Positions 1 to 11,875 of a stretch of DNA of 21,205 bases are shown here, piece by piece. The DNA comes from Saccoglossus kowalevskii (Eukaryota > Hemichordata > Enteropneusta > Harrimaniidae). Every line of letters begins with the position of its first letter. Within the stretch, counting starts at the first letter, position 1. The DNA is taken from NCBI RefSeq assembly GCF_000003605.2, contig NW_003128369.1:1090168-1111372 (forward strand), in the 5' to 3' direction. The position numbers and the translations under genes are program-made. The notes below the pieces were generated by a model. The model was not told the origin of the DNA and ran no database searches. It saw nothing but the letters and a program-made list of their open reading frames with translations.

Positions 1-31
1 TTCTTTGCCATAATTGAGTCATACATTCAGG
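1..31 (-). CDS. Exon c' (partial at window edge)
   Basis: The exon starts at 31 after the acceptor cttttacag and reads PECMTQLWQ before leaving the window. It matches exon c of the right copy (14627-14556). Confidence 0.65.
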
Positions 32-633
32 CTGTAAAAGAAACAGTATTATTTAACGCCAACAGGAGAGGGAAGTGACATTATATATTATGTTTTAAAT
101 ATGCATTGTAGGAGTAAGGTGTTTTTTTTCCATTTAGCAATGTCTTAAATTTTGAAGAAGTTTGACTAATTTAAAAATGAATGTATCCCATCAACCATTG
201 CGAAACTAAGGTACGGCATTCACATAAAATAATCACTACTCACGCGTGAAGTTTGACATATTTCATATTTGTCTGTATCAGTTTCTGGTTTCATCAAGCA
301 CTCGGCTAAGCTCATTTTGTCAGATAGCTTACACTGTAAACACTTGCTAGCTGTAAGCGAGAACATATATCATATGAGATCGTTTTATTGTAGCCGACAC
401 GACAATGCAAGTTGAAGTAAGTCAGTATGCATTTACAGAGATATATTTGAAAATTCAACGCGGGCTCGCACGATAAGTATTGAATTATTACTAAAAGCAA
501 CAGCACAATCAATACAAATATAATGATAACATTAAGAAAATGGTGCACAACCTTGTCCCTGGCCGGGTACCATGAGGTCGTGTGGGTTTCCTTCCGCACG
601 CTTTACAACTTTCGCTGTAGATTGACAGACAAT
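1..633 (-). CDS. VWD/cysteine-rich secreted-type protein, left paralogous copy (partial, three exons visible)
   Basis: Three minus-strand exons are seen: a' 633-552, b' 350-244 and c' 31-1, which runs off the window. Each has the same boundaries and phases as its counterpart in the right copy: acceptors ttgtttccag, gcttacag and cttttacag, and donors gttgtg and gtgagt. Exon a' encodes a short stretch containing GNPHDLMVPGQGQ, like the tail of a VWD module. Exons b' and c' begin a cysteine-rich domain with CLQC near its start. No stop codon or frameshift is present. Compared with the right copy, exons a and b carry 15 synonymous codon differences against 6 amino-acid differences; one of the latter replaces a cysteine of exon a by serine. 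The fragment may be a separate tandem paralogue or downstream modules of the same large gene as the right copy. No signal peptide is visible because both ends are missing. Confidence 0.75.
244..350 (-). CDS. Exon b' (first half of cysteine-rich domain)
   Basis: This 107-nt exon has acceptor gcttacag and donor CGC|gtgagt. It encodes 36 residues beginning ASKCLQCKLSDKMSLAECLM and carrying four cysteines. It is the paralogue of 14958-14852; 12 codons differ, only 3 of them changing the amino acid. Confidence 0.75.
552..633 (-). CDS. Exon a' (VWD-tail-like)
   Basis: This 82-nt exon enters in phase 0 and ends after one base of a codon at GGACAAG|gttgtg. Its acceptor is cttgtttccag. It encodes IVCQSTAKVVKRAEGNPHD followed by LMVPGQGQ. 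The GNP-x-D-L-x-x-P pattern resembles the end of VWD domains (compare GTPEYELVTP in the right copy); this similarity is an inference. Confidence 0.7.
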
Positions 634-1144
634 CTGGAAACAAGAAAAAAAGATAAATAACTGCACTGCAGGTAGGTATCGGTATTGTTGAACGATGACG
701 TGAGAATATCAGCATACATAGCAAAAACTGAAATAGTGAAAACAATCCAAAAAATAGTAGTGTTACACCATTTATCTATAGATATTGAGAGACATTTTGA
801 ACCACATCACATTTTTTGCCTTGCAGTTTTGTCGGAAACCAAGACATTTTTCAAACCCATAATCACAATTATAGGAAACAGTAACACGGAATGGCAACAA
901 ATTCAATGAAAATATGAATGAAGTTGAATACAACTTTTCAACATAGTGTGTGGTTCCAATCTAAAGAATATGGTTACGTTATTACATAGAATTCACAATA
1001 CACAATTAAATATATATATATTCAGTCAATTGATGGAGTGTTGACACAAACGGAAGAAGCGCTAATTAACGGCTTGAAAAAAGTGACAATATTACGTATG
1101 GCTGTCAGTAAATCCAAGGTAAAGTTAACAATACAACGCAAAGA
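634..1144. other. Non-coding stretch upstream of exon a'
   Basis: Probably intron or upstream sequence of the left copy. Its 780-1000 part aligns with 15800-16040. It contains a short (TA)n tract near 1011-1020. I see no exon here; the open frames lack ATG starts and recognisable content. Confidence 0.5.
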
Positions 1145-2195
1145 CAACGAGGCGGAACTAAATGATATGAATGTTACATACGCAAATATGGCGAGACTAT
1201 AGTGACGATGAAGCGATCTGCAATATGAATGTTACTACCACAAATGTAACGAGGCTAATGATGATGAAACAATCCGCGATATGAACGTTATTTGCAACAA
1301 GGATGACGAGACTGGTGACGCTGAAACGATCTGGGATATGAATGTTACTTACCAAAAAGATGACGAGACTGGTGACGCTGAAACGATCTGGGATATGAAT
1401 GCTACTTACCACAAGAATGACGAGACTGGTGACGCTGAAACGATCTGGGATATGAATGTTACTTACCACAAGGATGACGAGACTGGTGACGCTGAAACGA
1501 TCTGGGATATGAATGTTACTTACCATAAATGTAACGAGGCTGGTGACGATGAAAAATCCGCAATATGAATGATCCTTGCCACAAGGATGACAAGACTGGT
1601 CACGATGAAACGATCTGCGATATGAACGTCACTTACCACAATTGTAACGAGGCTGGTGACGATGAAAAATCCGCAATATGAATGATCATTGCCACAAGGA
1701 TGACGAGACTGGTCACGATGAAACGATCTGCGATATGAACGTCACTTACCACAATTGTAACGAGGCTGGTGACGATGAAAAAATCCGCAATATGAATGAT
1801 CCTTGCCACAAGGATGACGAGACTGGTCACGATGAAACGATCTGCGATATGAGTTTTACTTACCACAAGGATGACGAGGCCCGGCACGGTGAAACGATCT
1901 GAAATTCGGACATTACTTACCGAAATAATGACAATGATGGACACGGTGAACCAATATGATATTATGAGAGTTCTTGTAGCAACATTGACGAGTACACTAA
2001 CAAAATCTGGGATAGCAATAATACTCACACAAAAATGACGAGACGAACGGACGAGACAGGACAGGAATTGAAATATGAACGTTCTTGCAGCAGAATAGCA
2101 AAGATGGACACGATAAAACAATCTGAGACATAAACGTTACTTACCGCAAAGATGACGAGGCTGGACACGATGAAACGACCCATGATTGACAACGA
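1145..2195. repeat. 57-bp minisatellite, about 19 units
   Basis: Tandem units of 57 bp are regular from 1302 to 1926 (starts at 1302, 1359, 1416, 1473, 1530, 1586, 1643, 1699, 1756, 1813, 1870), with degenerate units on both sides. Units at 1530 and 1643 are 56 bp, which breaks any long reading frame. The unit length is a multiple of three and the consensus lacks stops, so frames stay open on both strands (plus-strand repeat DDETGDAETIWDMNVTYHK). This is a by-product of the periodicity, not evidence of a protein. From 1530 to 1869 the array has a two-unit higher-order period of about 113 bp: a unit starting tgtaacgaggct alternates with one starting gatgacgagact or gatgacaagact. Most units carry acttacc, the reverse complement of ggtaagt. 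Confidence 0.93.
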
Positions 2196-2967
2196 TGTGC
2201 TGCGAGTCGATGCCGGTTCTAATGAGAATAATTGTTGATAATCCATGTTATATGGGATATGGTCTGGCAGAGCGTGCCAAAAATGTGTCAATCAAAGTCT
2301 GTCCCGGGTTTTTGCCTAATTTAAATATATAATTTATGAATGCAAATGGCAAGGACTCCCACTCGGTTTGACCCGGCAATTTATAACCAGTGTCACTTAA
2401 TTATTTAGCAACTATCCTGTCAATATAAGATTGTGTGACCCGAATTTCCTAAATACAGTGGCATAGCAGTATACAGTGGTCATGTTTGAAAAGTTTGTGG
2501 AAGCAGAACAAATTAATTGAAAATATTTTGGGAAATACAGACATATGAATTAATCACAACAACTTTACACATAATATTTTGATTATTAATGTGTGTGATT
2601 AATAAAATTTGTGTGACTAAATCTGAGTGTTTTGAGCTTAATGTCACAATCTATAAATCTATAACGAGCTTTAATTTTAGGCGTAACAAAAATACAGTCG
2701 CTATGCATGGTGGGTAAAATCCTCTAATTCTTTCAACCAGCAATGTATAAGAACGGGCGCATATTATAAATCACCGAGGGATATCATAATATAAGGACGG
2801 GAACATCATATAAAGGAATTATGACATCATATAATGGCGTGACTCTCAGAACAGAAGGACGGTATAGAAAGATATAGTGAAGTTAGGAGACAAGGCACGA
2901 TGAAACGTAAAATAAAATAGAACGGCGTTTCATGTAATTCAATTGAACCACTACACAAGTTTATATC

Positions 2968-3036
2968 GCAGGTTACAGAGACTCACATGTGTGATGTATC
3001 ACATTGGCAGCTTTCCGTCCTTGTTTGGGGATGACG
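2968..3036. repeat. Short dispersed repeat, copy 1
   Basis: It shares gcaggttacag at one end and tgtccttgttt..ggggatgacg at the other (gtccttgtttggggatgacg here) with 4102-4160, with scattered matches between. The family is unknown. Confidence 0.5.
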
Positions 3037-4101
3037 AACGCAAGTCAACTCTCGTAAACTTTTGACCCGATTCATTTATAGTGTCAATGGGTCATATGTG
3101 AATATCAGGTGGATATATAGCGTTTGCAGTGTGGGACTAAATCGTTGAGATCGGTGCCATATATTAATATGTAGAACGATTTCTCTTTCCTGTGAATTTT
3201 GTTCACGTTTATGTATGTCTTCTCGGACAGTCATAGTCGTAAACGTCGTAAATGTATTGATAAACATATTTTATATTTGTATTGATATTATATGGTATCG
3301 TCTCACAATGTTACGTAATTCTCTCATCCCAATATGTGAAGACACATTGGTTATACTGATCAGACTAGAGGGGGGTTAGTGTCCTAACCGTTCGATCTGA
3401 CCTTTAATAGTAATATTATGACCGAATGCAATCCATAAGTTAAGCGTGTTTTGTCTTCCAAATGTAAAGTATTCTTATCTATAGTAAATTATGTTGTAAT
3501 CCACGATCAAAGGTACCATATACGTGTTGACTCTGTGAATTTGAAGAAGATGACGGAGTTGGAATAATTATTAGAGTGAGATCGGTTTGGCAATATAACA
3601 GTCAGTAACGCACATTTTTACCCCTAAGGACGTTAGGTTTACACAGATACACAGTATTTTCATAGTAAGAACATTGCATGGTATCAGATTGGATGCATGT
3701 TTGAACATACGTGCAGTTCTCTACGTATTTGTTGCATGGACCAACATCTGCCGACTGCCATGTATCACATTGAAACCATTCACGTCAGTGTAATCCAGCA
3801 CCGACCTTGCTAATTTGCATTTACCAGTGTCAGTCGTGAAATTTTCATCAATATAGTACTTATTATGTCAAATATTGCGTTATAATAACAATTTTAATAA
3901 CGTATTTCTAAATTACATCTCAATGCATGAGAATGAGAAACAATATAGTTTGTTTAAAATGTTGTACCTTACCCAATGGTAATAATGGTTTAATGTATTC
4001 AACTTATTATTGAGCTTTGTTAATTCATACAATGGAGTTGAAGGTATCACATATAGTTAAGGCCATGCACGCATTTCAACTTTACCATGGAAATATGCAT
4101 T

Positions 4102-4160
4102 GCAGGTTACAGTTACCCACGTCTCATTGACAGTCTTCTGTCCTTGTTTAGGGGATGACG
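4102..4160. repeat. Short dispersed repeat, copy 2
   Basis: Counterpart of 2968-3036 in the same orientation: gcaggttacag, then cattgacagtcttctgtcc and ggggatgacg. It may be a remnant of an old mobile element. Confidence 0.5.
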
Positions 4161-5192
4161 CATGTATATGTGCCATCCATATGTGACTGTTTTCGACGTA
4201 TAGAAATAATTCTATGTTAACCCTGTACCGTGTGTAAAGCTGTTATATTTGACCATGTCTCCATGAAAAGTGACAGTTGTAAAAACGATTGTAACCTGGG
4301 ACAATACATTTTGTTAATGTTTCGGTTAAACAAGTTGAAGATGATGACGTGGATCGCGTAGCCCCTGCACACAGAAGAAGAATTTATTTGACAATTTTAC
4401 GGATAGGGACATTTAATGTTTCCAGTGGTCATGTGATATATTCTACCATCCATTCATTTTATTTATTTTCAATACAAATAATAGGTTAGGTTAGAAAAAT
4501 TATTTCGACCAAGTCTATTTGACCTAAAATATGGATATGGTGACCAAATATCACCTATTACTGAAACTACTACATGTCTGCCCTATTTATTTTGATCTAC
4601 TATATTCTTGCACACTATCCTTTTCTAAACCCAGAACACCATGTTCACGGCGCAACAATTCTGCCCTTGTGATTGTTAATTGTTTTAACAAACCAAACAA
4701 ACAGCAAGCGTCGTTGTTGAGCTGGTTTTAGCTTTATAGTTTGGGGCCATGTATTGTCTCTAAGCTTATTAACTAATTGCAAAGGGTATAACTTCTTCAA
4801 TCTGTGTTTAAGATACACTGTTTCCATACATGGAAAGTTCTTTTTAATGTGATTTTCTGCATGTGTGATGCTACGAGCAAGACATTTCATACCTCTCTAT
4901 TTTTTTAAATACGTTCAATCCTCCAGATTACTACGTTCCATAGTTCCATGGCTCATTGTTCATGTAAGATCGTAATTTTGGACGCTTTAATTATTCTAAT
5001 GAGTAAATCATGAAATTAAACATTTTAGGCCATCGTACTATGACGTCAAGTCCGATAACAATTGTCGGTCATACTAACTCATAAGATCTATTGTGACAAA
5101 ATGTTTTCCATAAGCTGTTTTAATAACGTACATATATGTATATTTAATAACAGCACAACGCCGTTCTTTTATCTTATCGTGCGAACAATCAG

Positions 5193-5244
5193 TTGTTGAT
5201 CAGTCACGTGCATTGTGCACTGGTCGCGAGCAAATTGTCAACAA
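5193..5244. repeat. Imperfect palindrome with central E-box
   Basis: Outer arms ttgttga (5193-5199) and tcaacaa (5238-5244) enclose gtgca/tgcac (5208-5220). A CACGTG E-box lies at 5205-5210. It could be a regulatory palindrome or a relic of a small inverted-repeat element; no gene start is near. Confidence 0.4.
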
Positions 5245-8200
5245 GTGCGACGGCCTGTATATGGATTGTAAAATGCAACAAGTCATGCAACAAAAGCTAC
5301 GAAAACTCAACTTTAGAAAGAAATATTTTGTTTTCTTTAGTGTATCAGTGATTGACATTGCCAATGCTTTTTTGACGGCAAATAACTGAGTGTTACGTAC
5401 TGTTTTGGTGACGAGAGCGCAAATATTTATAATTCACGTGATTAGATAATGGACTGAATGTGACTTCATATTTACATACATGTGTCAGTTTTTTGACACT
5501 GGTTGCCAAAATTCAAAATACTAAATATTTACAAATAGTTAGATCTGACAGACCCCCGTTACTCACTATTGACAGCTTAACATTTAAGAAATCATTATTA
5601 AGTGTCAGTTGATAGCCTACTATTAGACAAACAACCGAATAGTGACAGAGATGATAGACTGAAAATATATTTATAATATACGAAAAAATCCCCAATAAAT
5701 TAATGTTATGTAAATCCTATTTTAAAGTCTCTATATTGTATTGAATAATAAACTTGAAAAAGTTTAATTTAGAACATATGTGCAATTAAATAATACACTA
5801 TAATGACTTTGATAGATGACTTTTGGTTTTAAAATCATTATTTTCATGACCTAATTTGCATTTTAATTATATTTTTTACACGTAAATTCCAAAATTTGTT
5901 ACAAGGGAATTTATCACGAATAGCTTGTTCTAACATATTAATGTCGACATTTCATTATTTTTTGTGTTTGCATTTCGAAATATATCAATAATTTAGTTTT
6001 AACGACCTAATTTCTTTATTTTAAAGAATGTTCTGTAATAACTACATGTAGGTCTTTTGAGCTTTAAAAGGCGATTCATTTTTAATTAACACGTGATTAC
6101 ATGGTTAACATTTTTAGCAGAATGTTAATATCCAATATCAACTAAATAAATAAAAAAATTGCATCTAAATCAATAAAAATAACATACTTTGATTGAATAA
6201 ATTATTATACTTATCAAACTATAGAGCAGGATACCTTAAATTGCATTCCAATGCATGTTAATTTTGAACAAAATAAAGTTATTGGGCAAGTATATATTCC
6301 CCGGAGCATTCATTGATTGTCAGAAATGGTGACATAGTGTATACATATATCAATGTTCACAATTTCACACCATAAATACATTACACATTATGAATAAAGA
6401 ATCTAAAGACAATTCATTTTCCATCGTTCAGACGCCATTTTATTTTACATTGAGTGATTGAAAGAGATGGGGTAAATAAGCTCTGTATTGTTTTATCTGA
6501 CATTGTCATCCAATTATAATTGTCACATCACAACACCAATAGATATTTTTGTTTGATAGATTCGTTTGTCCTGGGAATAAATCATTGTGAAAGGTCCCCA
6601 AAGTGTCACCATTGTCCTCTCTTGTATATAATTTATGAACAGAAACATATTTTAAGGTTTTTAGGTGGGAATTGTTATCATTGGTAGTTAAAAATATCAA
6701 CCGAAACAAAAAAAAAAACGATCGACCGGAACATTTGAACAAATACATTTAGTGAATGCAGAATAAGTAGATTCCATACGGCACTTTCAATAAGATTGTC
6801 ATCACAACATACTTTTAAGCTCCAATATTCACATAGTCTAGTGATACTACTAGTATTCGTAATGCCGATTTTCCGTGGTCATCGTATTTTACTCGTCCGC
6901 CATGTGATAGTGATGCTATTTTCGGGTGGTTCTTGTACATATTTCTTCTTGAAAACCAAATAAAAAAATATTATATATACCTTGGGCCAGTCTCCATCAT
7001 ATGAATACATATTGTGACAACAGCGTAAGATATTTCAGTAAGGAATTTGAGTCTTTTTTTATTGAGCAACATAATGCAAATGGCTTGCCCAATTCACATT
7101 AACCATATAGATGGATTTTTTTTGCTTTTTTTCGAAAATAACCAACACGATTGCTTTAGTATTTTATATGCGAGTATAAAGTGAATATTGTTGACGTTGA
7201 GACTGTTTCGCTCCGCCAGTTTGGTGTTGCATGCTATTGTCGCCTTTCTACCGGACACATATTACTGCATTCAATGTCATGACAACGCCACTCAAAGCTG
7301 TCATTCATTCTATTTTTCCATAGCCATATATGTGGTTAATCCACAAAAAATCGTTGCTGATGAATATAAAATGTTAGCAGCGTGTGACTAAATCCCTGTT
7401 AATCCTGCCAGTTGTGGCGATTATAGTAATTACAGTGGAGATAGTTGCCACACAACTGAAACAATAACAACAATCAAACGTAACAATATATGTTTGTTCA
7501 GGTGTGATTTAGAGGTCGTTGAATTGTTAATGCCAGGATATGTGTCACTTGGCTGCTTACCTTAGATACCAAACCAGCATCGCTAAATATATATTGAAAT
7601 ACAAATCATGGACGCTTTACTCCATAACGGAAATGTATTTAGTGGTTATTTGTATAGGAAATTGAGATTAACGGTTACATCAAAATTTAGTTAGAGGGTA
7701 GGGGGTTTAATTTGTTTGTTCAATCTCCGGTAGTGTTGTGTTACCCTACAAAATACGATCGCCATTACTATTTTAATCAGCTCATAAATATTTCATACTA
7801 CGTCATGTCAGTTGTCATACTTGCTGTCAGGTATAGTACTAAGATCGCGCGAGTTTAAGTGACGACCGCGTTTTATGATGTGTTACGTTATTAGCATATT
7901 CCTTCAAATAAATTCAAGGCGGAGCGATCAAATTCTTCGAAGGTTTATTTCTCTATTTCGTCTATTGTTCTGTTCAGGGATTACATTGAGTATATTTGCT
8001 ATTTATATTTGATAGATTTTAATCACTATTTTTCTTGGTAAAAAACATTTTTTTTTCTTAAATCCTTTTAATGTCATTATCAATTTTGTTCCCAACAGAA
8101 AAATAATTACATGTAGTAGTTACGTCATTCATTTAACATTTAGGTAAACATTTTTATTCAGAAAATACAAGAAACATCTGTCTCAAAAAGATGACTGATT

Positions 8201-9030
8201 TTCTTGAGAAAACTGACAAAATTCTAAAACAAATGATGGTACTGAAATTACTGTTTGTAAACCCAGCATTTTTTTTATATTTTGCATTGATTCGAATAGA
8301 ATACAAGTTTTACGTAATAATAGGAACAATGTTATTGAAGACCTCGCAAAAATGTCTTCAAAAATGTGACAAGGCATTTTTCCCTATTGTTAACAACAAA
8401 GGATGAGGTATACGTATAAAATAAAAAAATAAATACTTGTGTAAACCAAATTGGTCAAAACATATTACATAAATGATTGCAGACATACAAATCTGAAAGA
8501 TAAAAATTGCCATAAGTCGGATATTTGGAATAATCACAAAACAATTAGTTGGGCAACTATTAGCCAATATATACAACTTTCATAAAAATGGCCCAGGTAT
8601 CTTTGAAAAATGGAAAATGGCAGGTAAGAAATACGATTTGTGGAACTAAAATTAAAATCCTCAAACCATGTCACATGCAAACTATCTTCACTTGTAATTA
8701 CAGTAAGTTATAACCAAACTGGTCAAGGCACGTCCGAGAAACATACCCGAGAGATGAGTCCAGGCGAACGGACGAACAGATGCGTATGCACGTACGAACG
8801 AAGCCCGAATTACTGAAGTCTGTTTCAATTCCCGGGAAAAAAACTAAGCTTAATTCTACATAGCCATAAGCAATGCGGCAATATCAGATTAATTGTGTCG
8901 GTCTCTAAACGTGTACACAGCTCAATATAAAATAAGTTATGTTCCATGGATATAGATTTTTTTTACAAAATACTGGCATCTGTATTTTTTGGTGACACTA
9001 AACAATTTACTATACAGTACAGACTGTCGT

Positions 9031-9058
9031 CTGACTGACTGACTGACTGACTGACTGC
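9031..9058. repeat. Tetranucleotide microsatellite (CTGA)n
   Basis: Nearly seven uninterrupted copies of CTGA. Confidence 0.95.
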
Positions 9059-9466
9059 TTAATTGAAAGCGGGAATCATATCACTATAAAATAATGATCT
9101 TTACACGAATTTGAAAAAAAAGGTCCATATGCCCTCATGCAGCGAAAATTAAATTTCATTTGTTTGTATGTATATTTGACCATGACAGGCATAAAATCCT
9201 TTCCGAATGTATACATTTGAGATGATATATTAAATTATCGATAAAGAGACATTTGTAACATTTGTACAACTGAATCTGTCAATATAAAGTAAGAACTATA
9301 TTATAATTAGTTTAAAGCATCTCGGTTCCATTCAGGTTATGTGTATCGAAAAGCGGTAACATCGTGGCAATAGTATGTGTTTGTGTGTTTATGTAACAGA
9401 TAAATGGAGTTAATTTTTGGAATTCCACAATAGTTTCTACTTTTCTTTGACAGATTCTGAAGTACT

Positions 9467-9499
9467 ATTAGTTCGATGCCCGTCATCGAAAGAACTAAT
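9467..9499. repeat. Short inverted repeat (hairpin)
   Basis: Arms attagttcgatg (9467-9478) and catcgaaagaactaat (9484-9499) pair with one small bulge and a 5-nt loop. No gene end is adjacent, so a terminator role is not supported. Confidence 0.6.
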
Positions 9500-9695
9500 T
9501 AAATATGCCATTCGAGGGCGCTATCATTGTGTCCGGAAATTTAAAATGACTTTGGGTTTACAGATGTATTTGTGATTACATGTAACAGAATGATAAATAA
9601 AAGAGCTCCACAAATTCAGAAGCATTTTCATGTTACTTTCTAACAATATATGTTGTCTAGTAAATGTTGAATATCTAGAGAATCAAACGTGATAT

Positions 9696-9711
9696 AAAAA
9701 AAAAAAAAAAA
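9696..9711 (+). repeat. A16 homopolymer
   Basis: Sixteen consecutive A residues flanked by gatat and tatcg. It could be the tail of an old retroposed sequence, but no source gene is recognisable upstream. Confidence 0.6.
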
Positions 9712-11875
9712 TATCGCATCCAGACATGATTGTTTCTGTCAAAATGTTGGTGAAACATTTAGCCCATTATTTTTTTAATATTCTTTCATAATTTCATTCT
9801 ATTTGTGGATATTATGGGCATAATTTTTGTCTGGTCACAGAACTAACAAACGAAACAATTATATTTATTTCAGGGGAAAAGTGACGAAATATTGACTTTA
9901 GCTTTCAAGGAGTTAAATAAAAAGTTCTGATATTCCTAACAATTCCCTTGGAGTGAATGTAGCTCTGACATATCAGACTATAGCTAGTGTCAAGTTGTAA
10001 GAAATGTATGGAATGAGTCCATTGGCGTACGAATAATTATACATGTCAGAAATATACTTTAGGATAATGTGTTCAAGACTGAATATTTCTTTGTATTTGC
10101 AGTATTTTAAACGAGTATATGGTCCCTTGTGTGCACATATATTTTTGTTAGGCATGCCTGTCAAGTAGAGGCTCATTCGATTTACAACCCACATTTGGTA
10201 AAAGCTACGTCTTTGCTCGCAGTCACAAGCTAAGAATCTGTGCGTCACTGATGCACTCAAAATACCCCCACACTGGGGACTAAATGCATGCATGCAATTT
10301 TCTATCTCCCACAAATATCCAACTTTTACGTTTTCCTGCAATAGGTTGGCAAAGCGAATTCAATATAATGCTACGCTTTATAGTGAAACAATAGTTATAA
10401 TTGTGAATTTAATTACAAGAGAGCGTTTATAGAAATTTGTAAAATATTTTTAAAAAATCTACCACATACGAACCACACGTTTTATTGTAATCCAAAAAGT
10501 ATACTTTTATACAAAGTGTATACAAAGACCATCTTGAGTCTTTGTGCATTTTACTTTAGTCATGGGCAGATTTACTCAAATCCAGAGATCCAGTGACGAC
10601 CGCGGTTTTCACGTGATAATAAAAACTCTTAAAATCGAAATAGCGGCAGATAATGGTCTGCGACCCATGGATTTTTCTCCTTTAGATTATTGTTCTATGC
10701 TGGGATTAAATTATGTACATGTTTTTATTATATACAAGGCTCCACAAGGATATCTTCTGGGACATATAACCTTCAACATATATAATCTTATATACCACTG
10801 AACAATGGTAAAAAAGTGTTGAATACAGAAGTTATAGTTATACTCAACTCATTATATATGTAACATGCACCACAAACACTTACAAACCAGGAACACATAA
10901 ATGGTAATAAAGTAGAATTTTTTTCTCCAGATTTTATTATTTCTACACTCATTCTAGGCCAGATATTTCGTCAAACGTAACATTATCTACACGTTACTAA
11001 GCTCTAATATTTGACTGTATGTATCGAAATCCGAATTACAGGTCTTTTAGAACATCATAGCGCTGTTCTTTCATCTTTATACCGGGCAACTGAAAATAAT
11101 GAAACAACTGTTATGTTTACGTCATCGTAAAGATAAAGACACAAATCATATATATATATATCAGTCATGGATGAATTCAAGTGCAAGGAAATAAGACTTT
11201 AAAAATGTCAATAGAATGAGTCTATAACACATTGCACATGTAATAGGAATTCATGTGATTACGGTTAGACACAAACAATAAAAAAATAAAAATATGAGTT
11301 AACTACAATGTGATGTCAGCTGTGTTATTGTGGTGAGTGATGCTGTAATGGGGGAACTGGGCACAAGGTTGTATTTGTACTCGAAACTGTGATCCCAGCT
11401 GAACATACCATTTAAACCAGACTACATAGGTCTAGTGGGGGAGTGAGAGTAAGTTTTTGAACAGTTAAATATGTGCTGTCATGTCAGTTGTCGACCCCCA
11501 TTTCATAGTCAATTCTACGACGATTTATATTATCAATTGTTACTCAGCAAATGCTTGAGGCTTGAAATAAAAATCGTATCGTAGTTTTTTTGACAAAGTT
11601 CCCGAATATGTATACACAGTTTGTAGCGATCCACCATCTTGTGGTTGTAGCAACAGTGGTGACTGCGGTCAGGTGGAAAGCATAATGGTGTTTTCAGAAA
11701 ATTCAAAATTTCGTCGATGAGATAGCTTCAGCAATCTGAACTAAATTTCAGTATATGTGTGATCACATCGTCCGAATCGCACGGTCCCGTGTCTTCGACC
11801 TATAGGCCTCTACACGATACCGTGCGGGATCGCATAGGCTAGTTGCGTATCTTAAGCAGTGAACAAGGCGCCCAA

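Larger units (their letters stand above)
1..2245. repeat. Segmental duplication, left copy
   Basis: This segment is paralogous to 14600-16921 in the same orientation. The first 120 bases match 14603-14720 almost base for base. Similarity returns across exon b' (244-350), exon a' (552-633), the intron near 780-1000, and the minisatellite to about 2245, where both copies share gagaataattgttgataat. The interior of the intron at 351-551 has diverged and is about 280 bp shorter than in the right copy. The left edge of the duplication lies outside the window. Confidence 0.9.
2246..8180. other. Gene-free AT-rich region
   Basis: I see no exon with recognisable content, no RNA gene and no intact transposase or reverse transcriptase. 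The open frames are short, AT-driven and without homology I can recognise. Several (for example around 7188-7391, which looks like a signal peptide followed by CxxC) begin at TTG, not ATG. A consensus CRE (TGACGTCA) occurs near 5041-5048 but has no gene beside it. Short acatgta palindromes recur, for example near 6043. Confidence 0.6.
8181..11875. other. Gene-free region with simple repeats
   Basis: I see no supported gene. A 71-codon ATG-started frame at 8191-8406 (plus strand) has only a hydrophobic middle and no family signature. A 122-codon minus-strand frame at 9973-10341 starts at TTG and has no splice or family support. The stretch from about 11640 is less AT-rich and leads into the helicase-like frame. 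Confidence 0.55.

Noticed and set aside
1281-1568. 95-codon repetitive plus-strand protein (19-residue repeats)
   Set aside because: The openness follows from a 57-bp unit without stops; 56-bp units break the frame, both strands are open, and there is no start context or splice support.
1633-2121. 162-codon minus-strand frame with HIADRFIVTSLVIL-like repeats
   Set aside because: Antisense reading of the same minisatellite; hydrophobic repeats arise from the repeat consensus.
7188-7391. 67-codon frame resembling a signal peptide plus CxxC start of a Ly6 protein
   Set aside because: It begins with TTG with no ATG before the cysteines, has too few cysteines and no following exon; likely chance, though it has a TATAAA nearby.
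8751-8777. Hammerhead-ribozyme-like core: gatgagtcc, loop, ggacgaac
   Set aside because: A GTCC/GGAC stem and GATGA are present, but the essential C3 and U4 positions are G and A, and the A after GAA is missing. No stems I and III with a cleavage triplet could be placed.
9973-10341. 122-codon minus-strand frame
   Set aside because: It starts at TTG, and the first ATG leaves only part of it; no recognisable family or splice signals.
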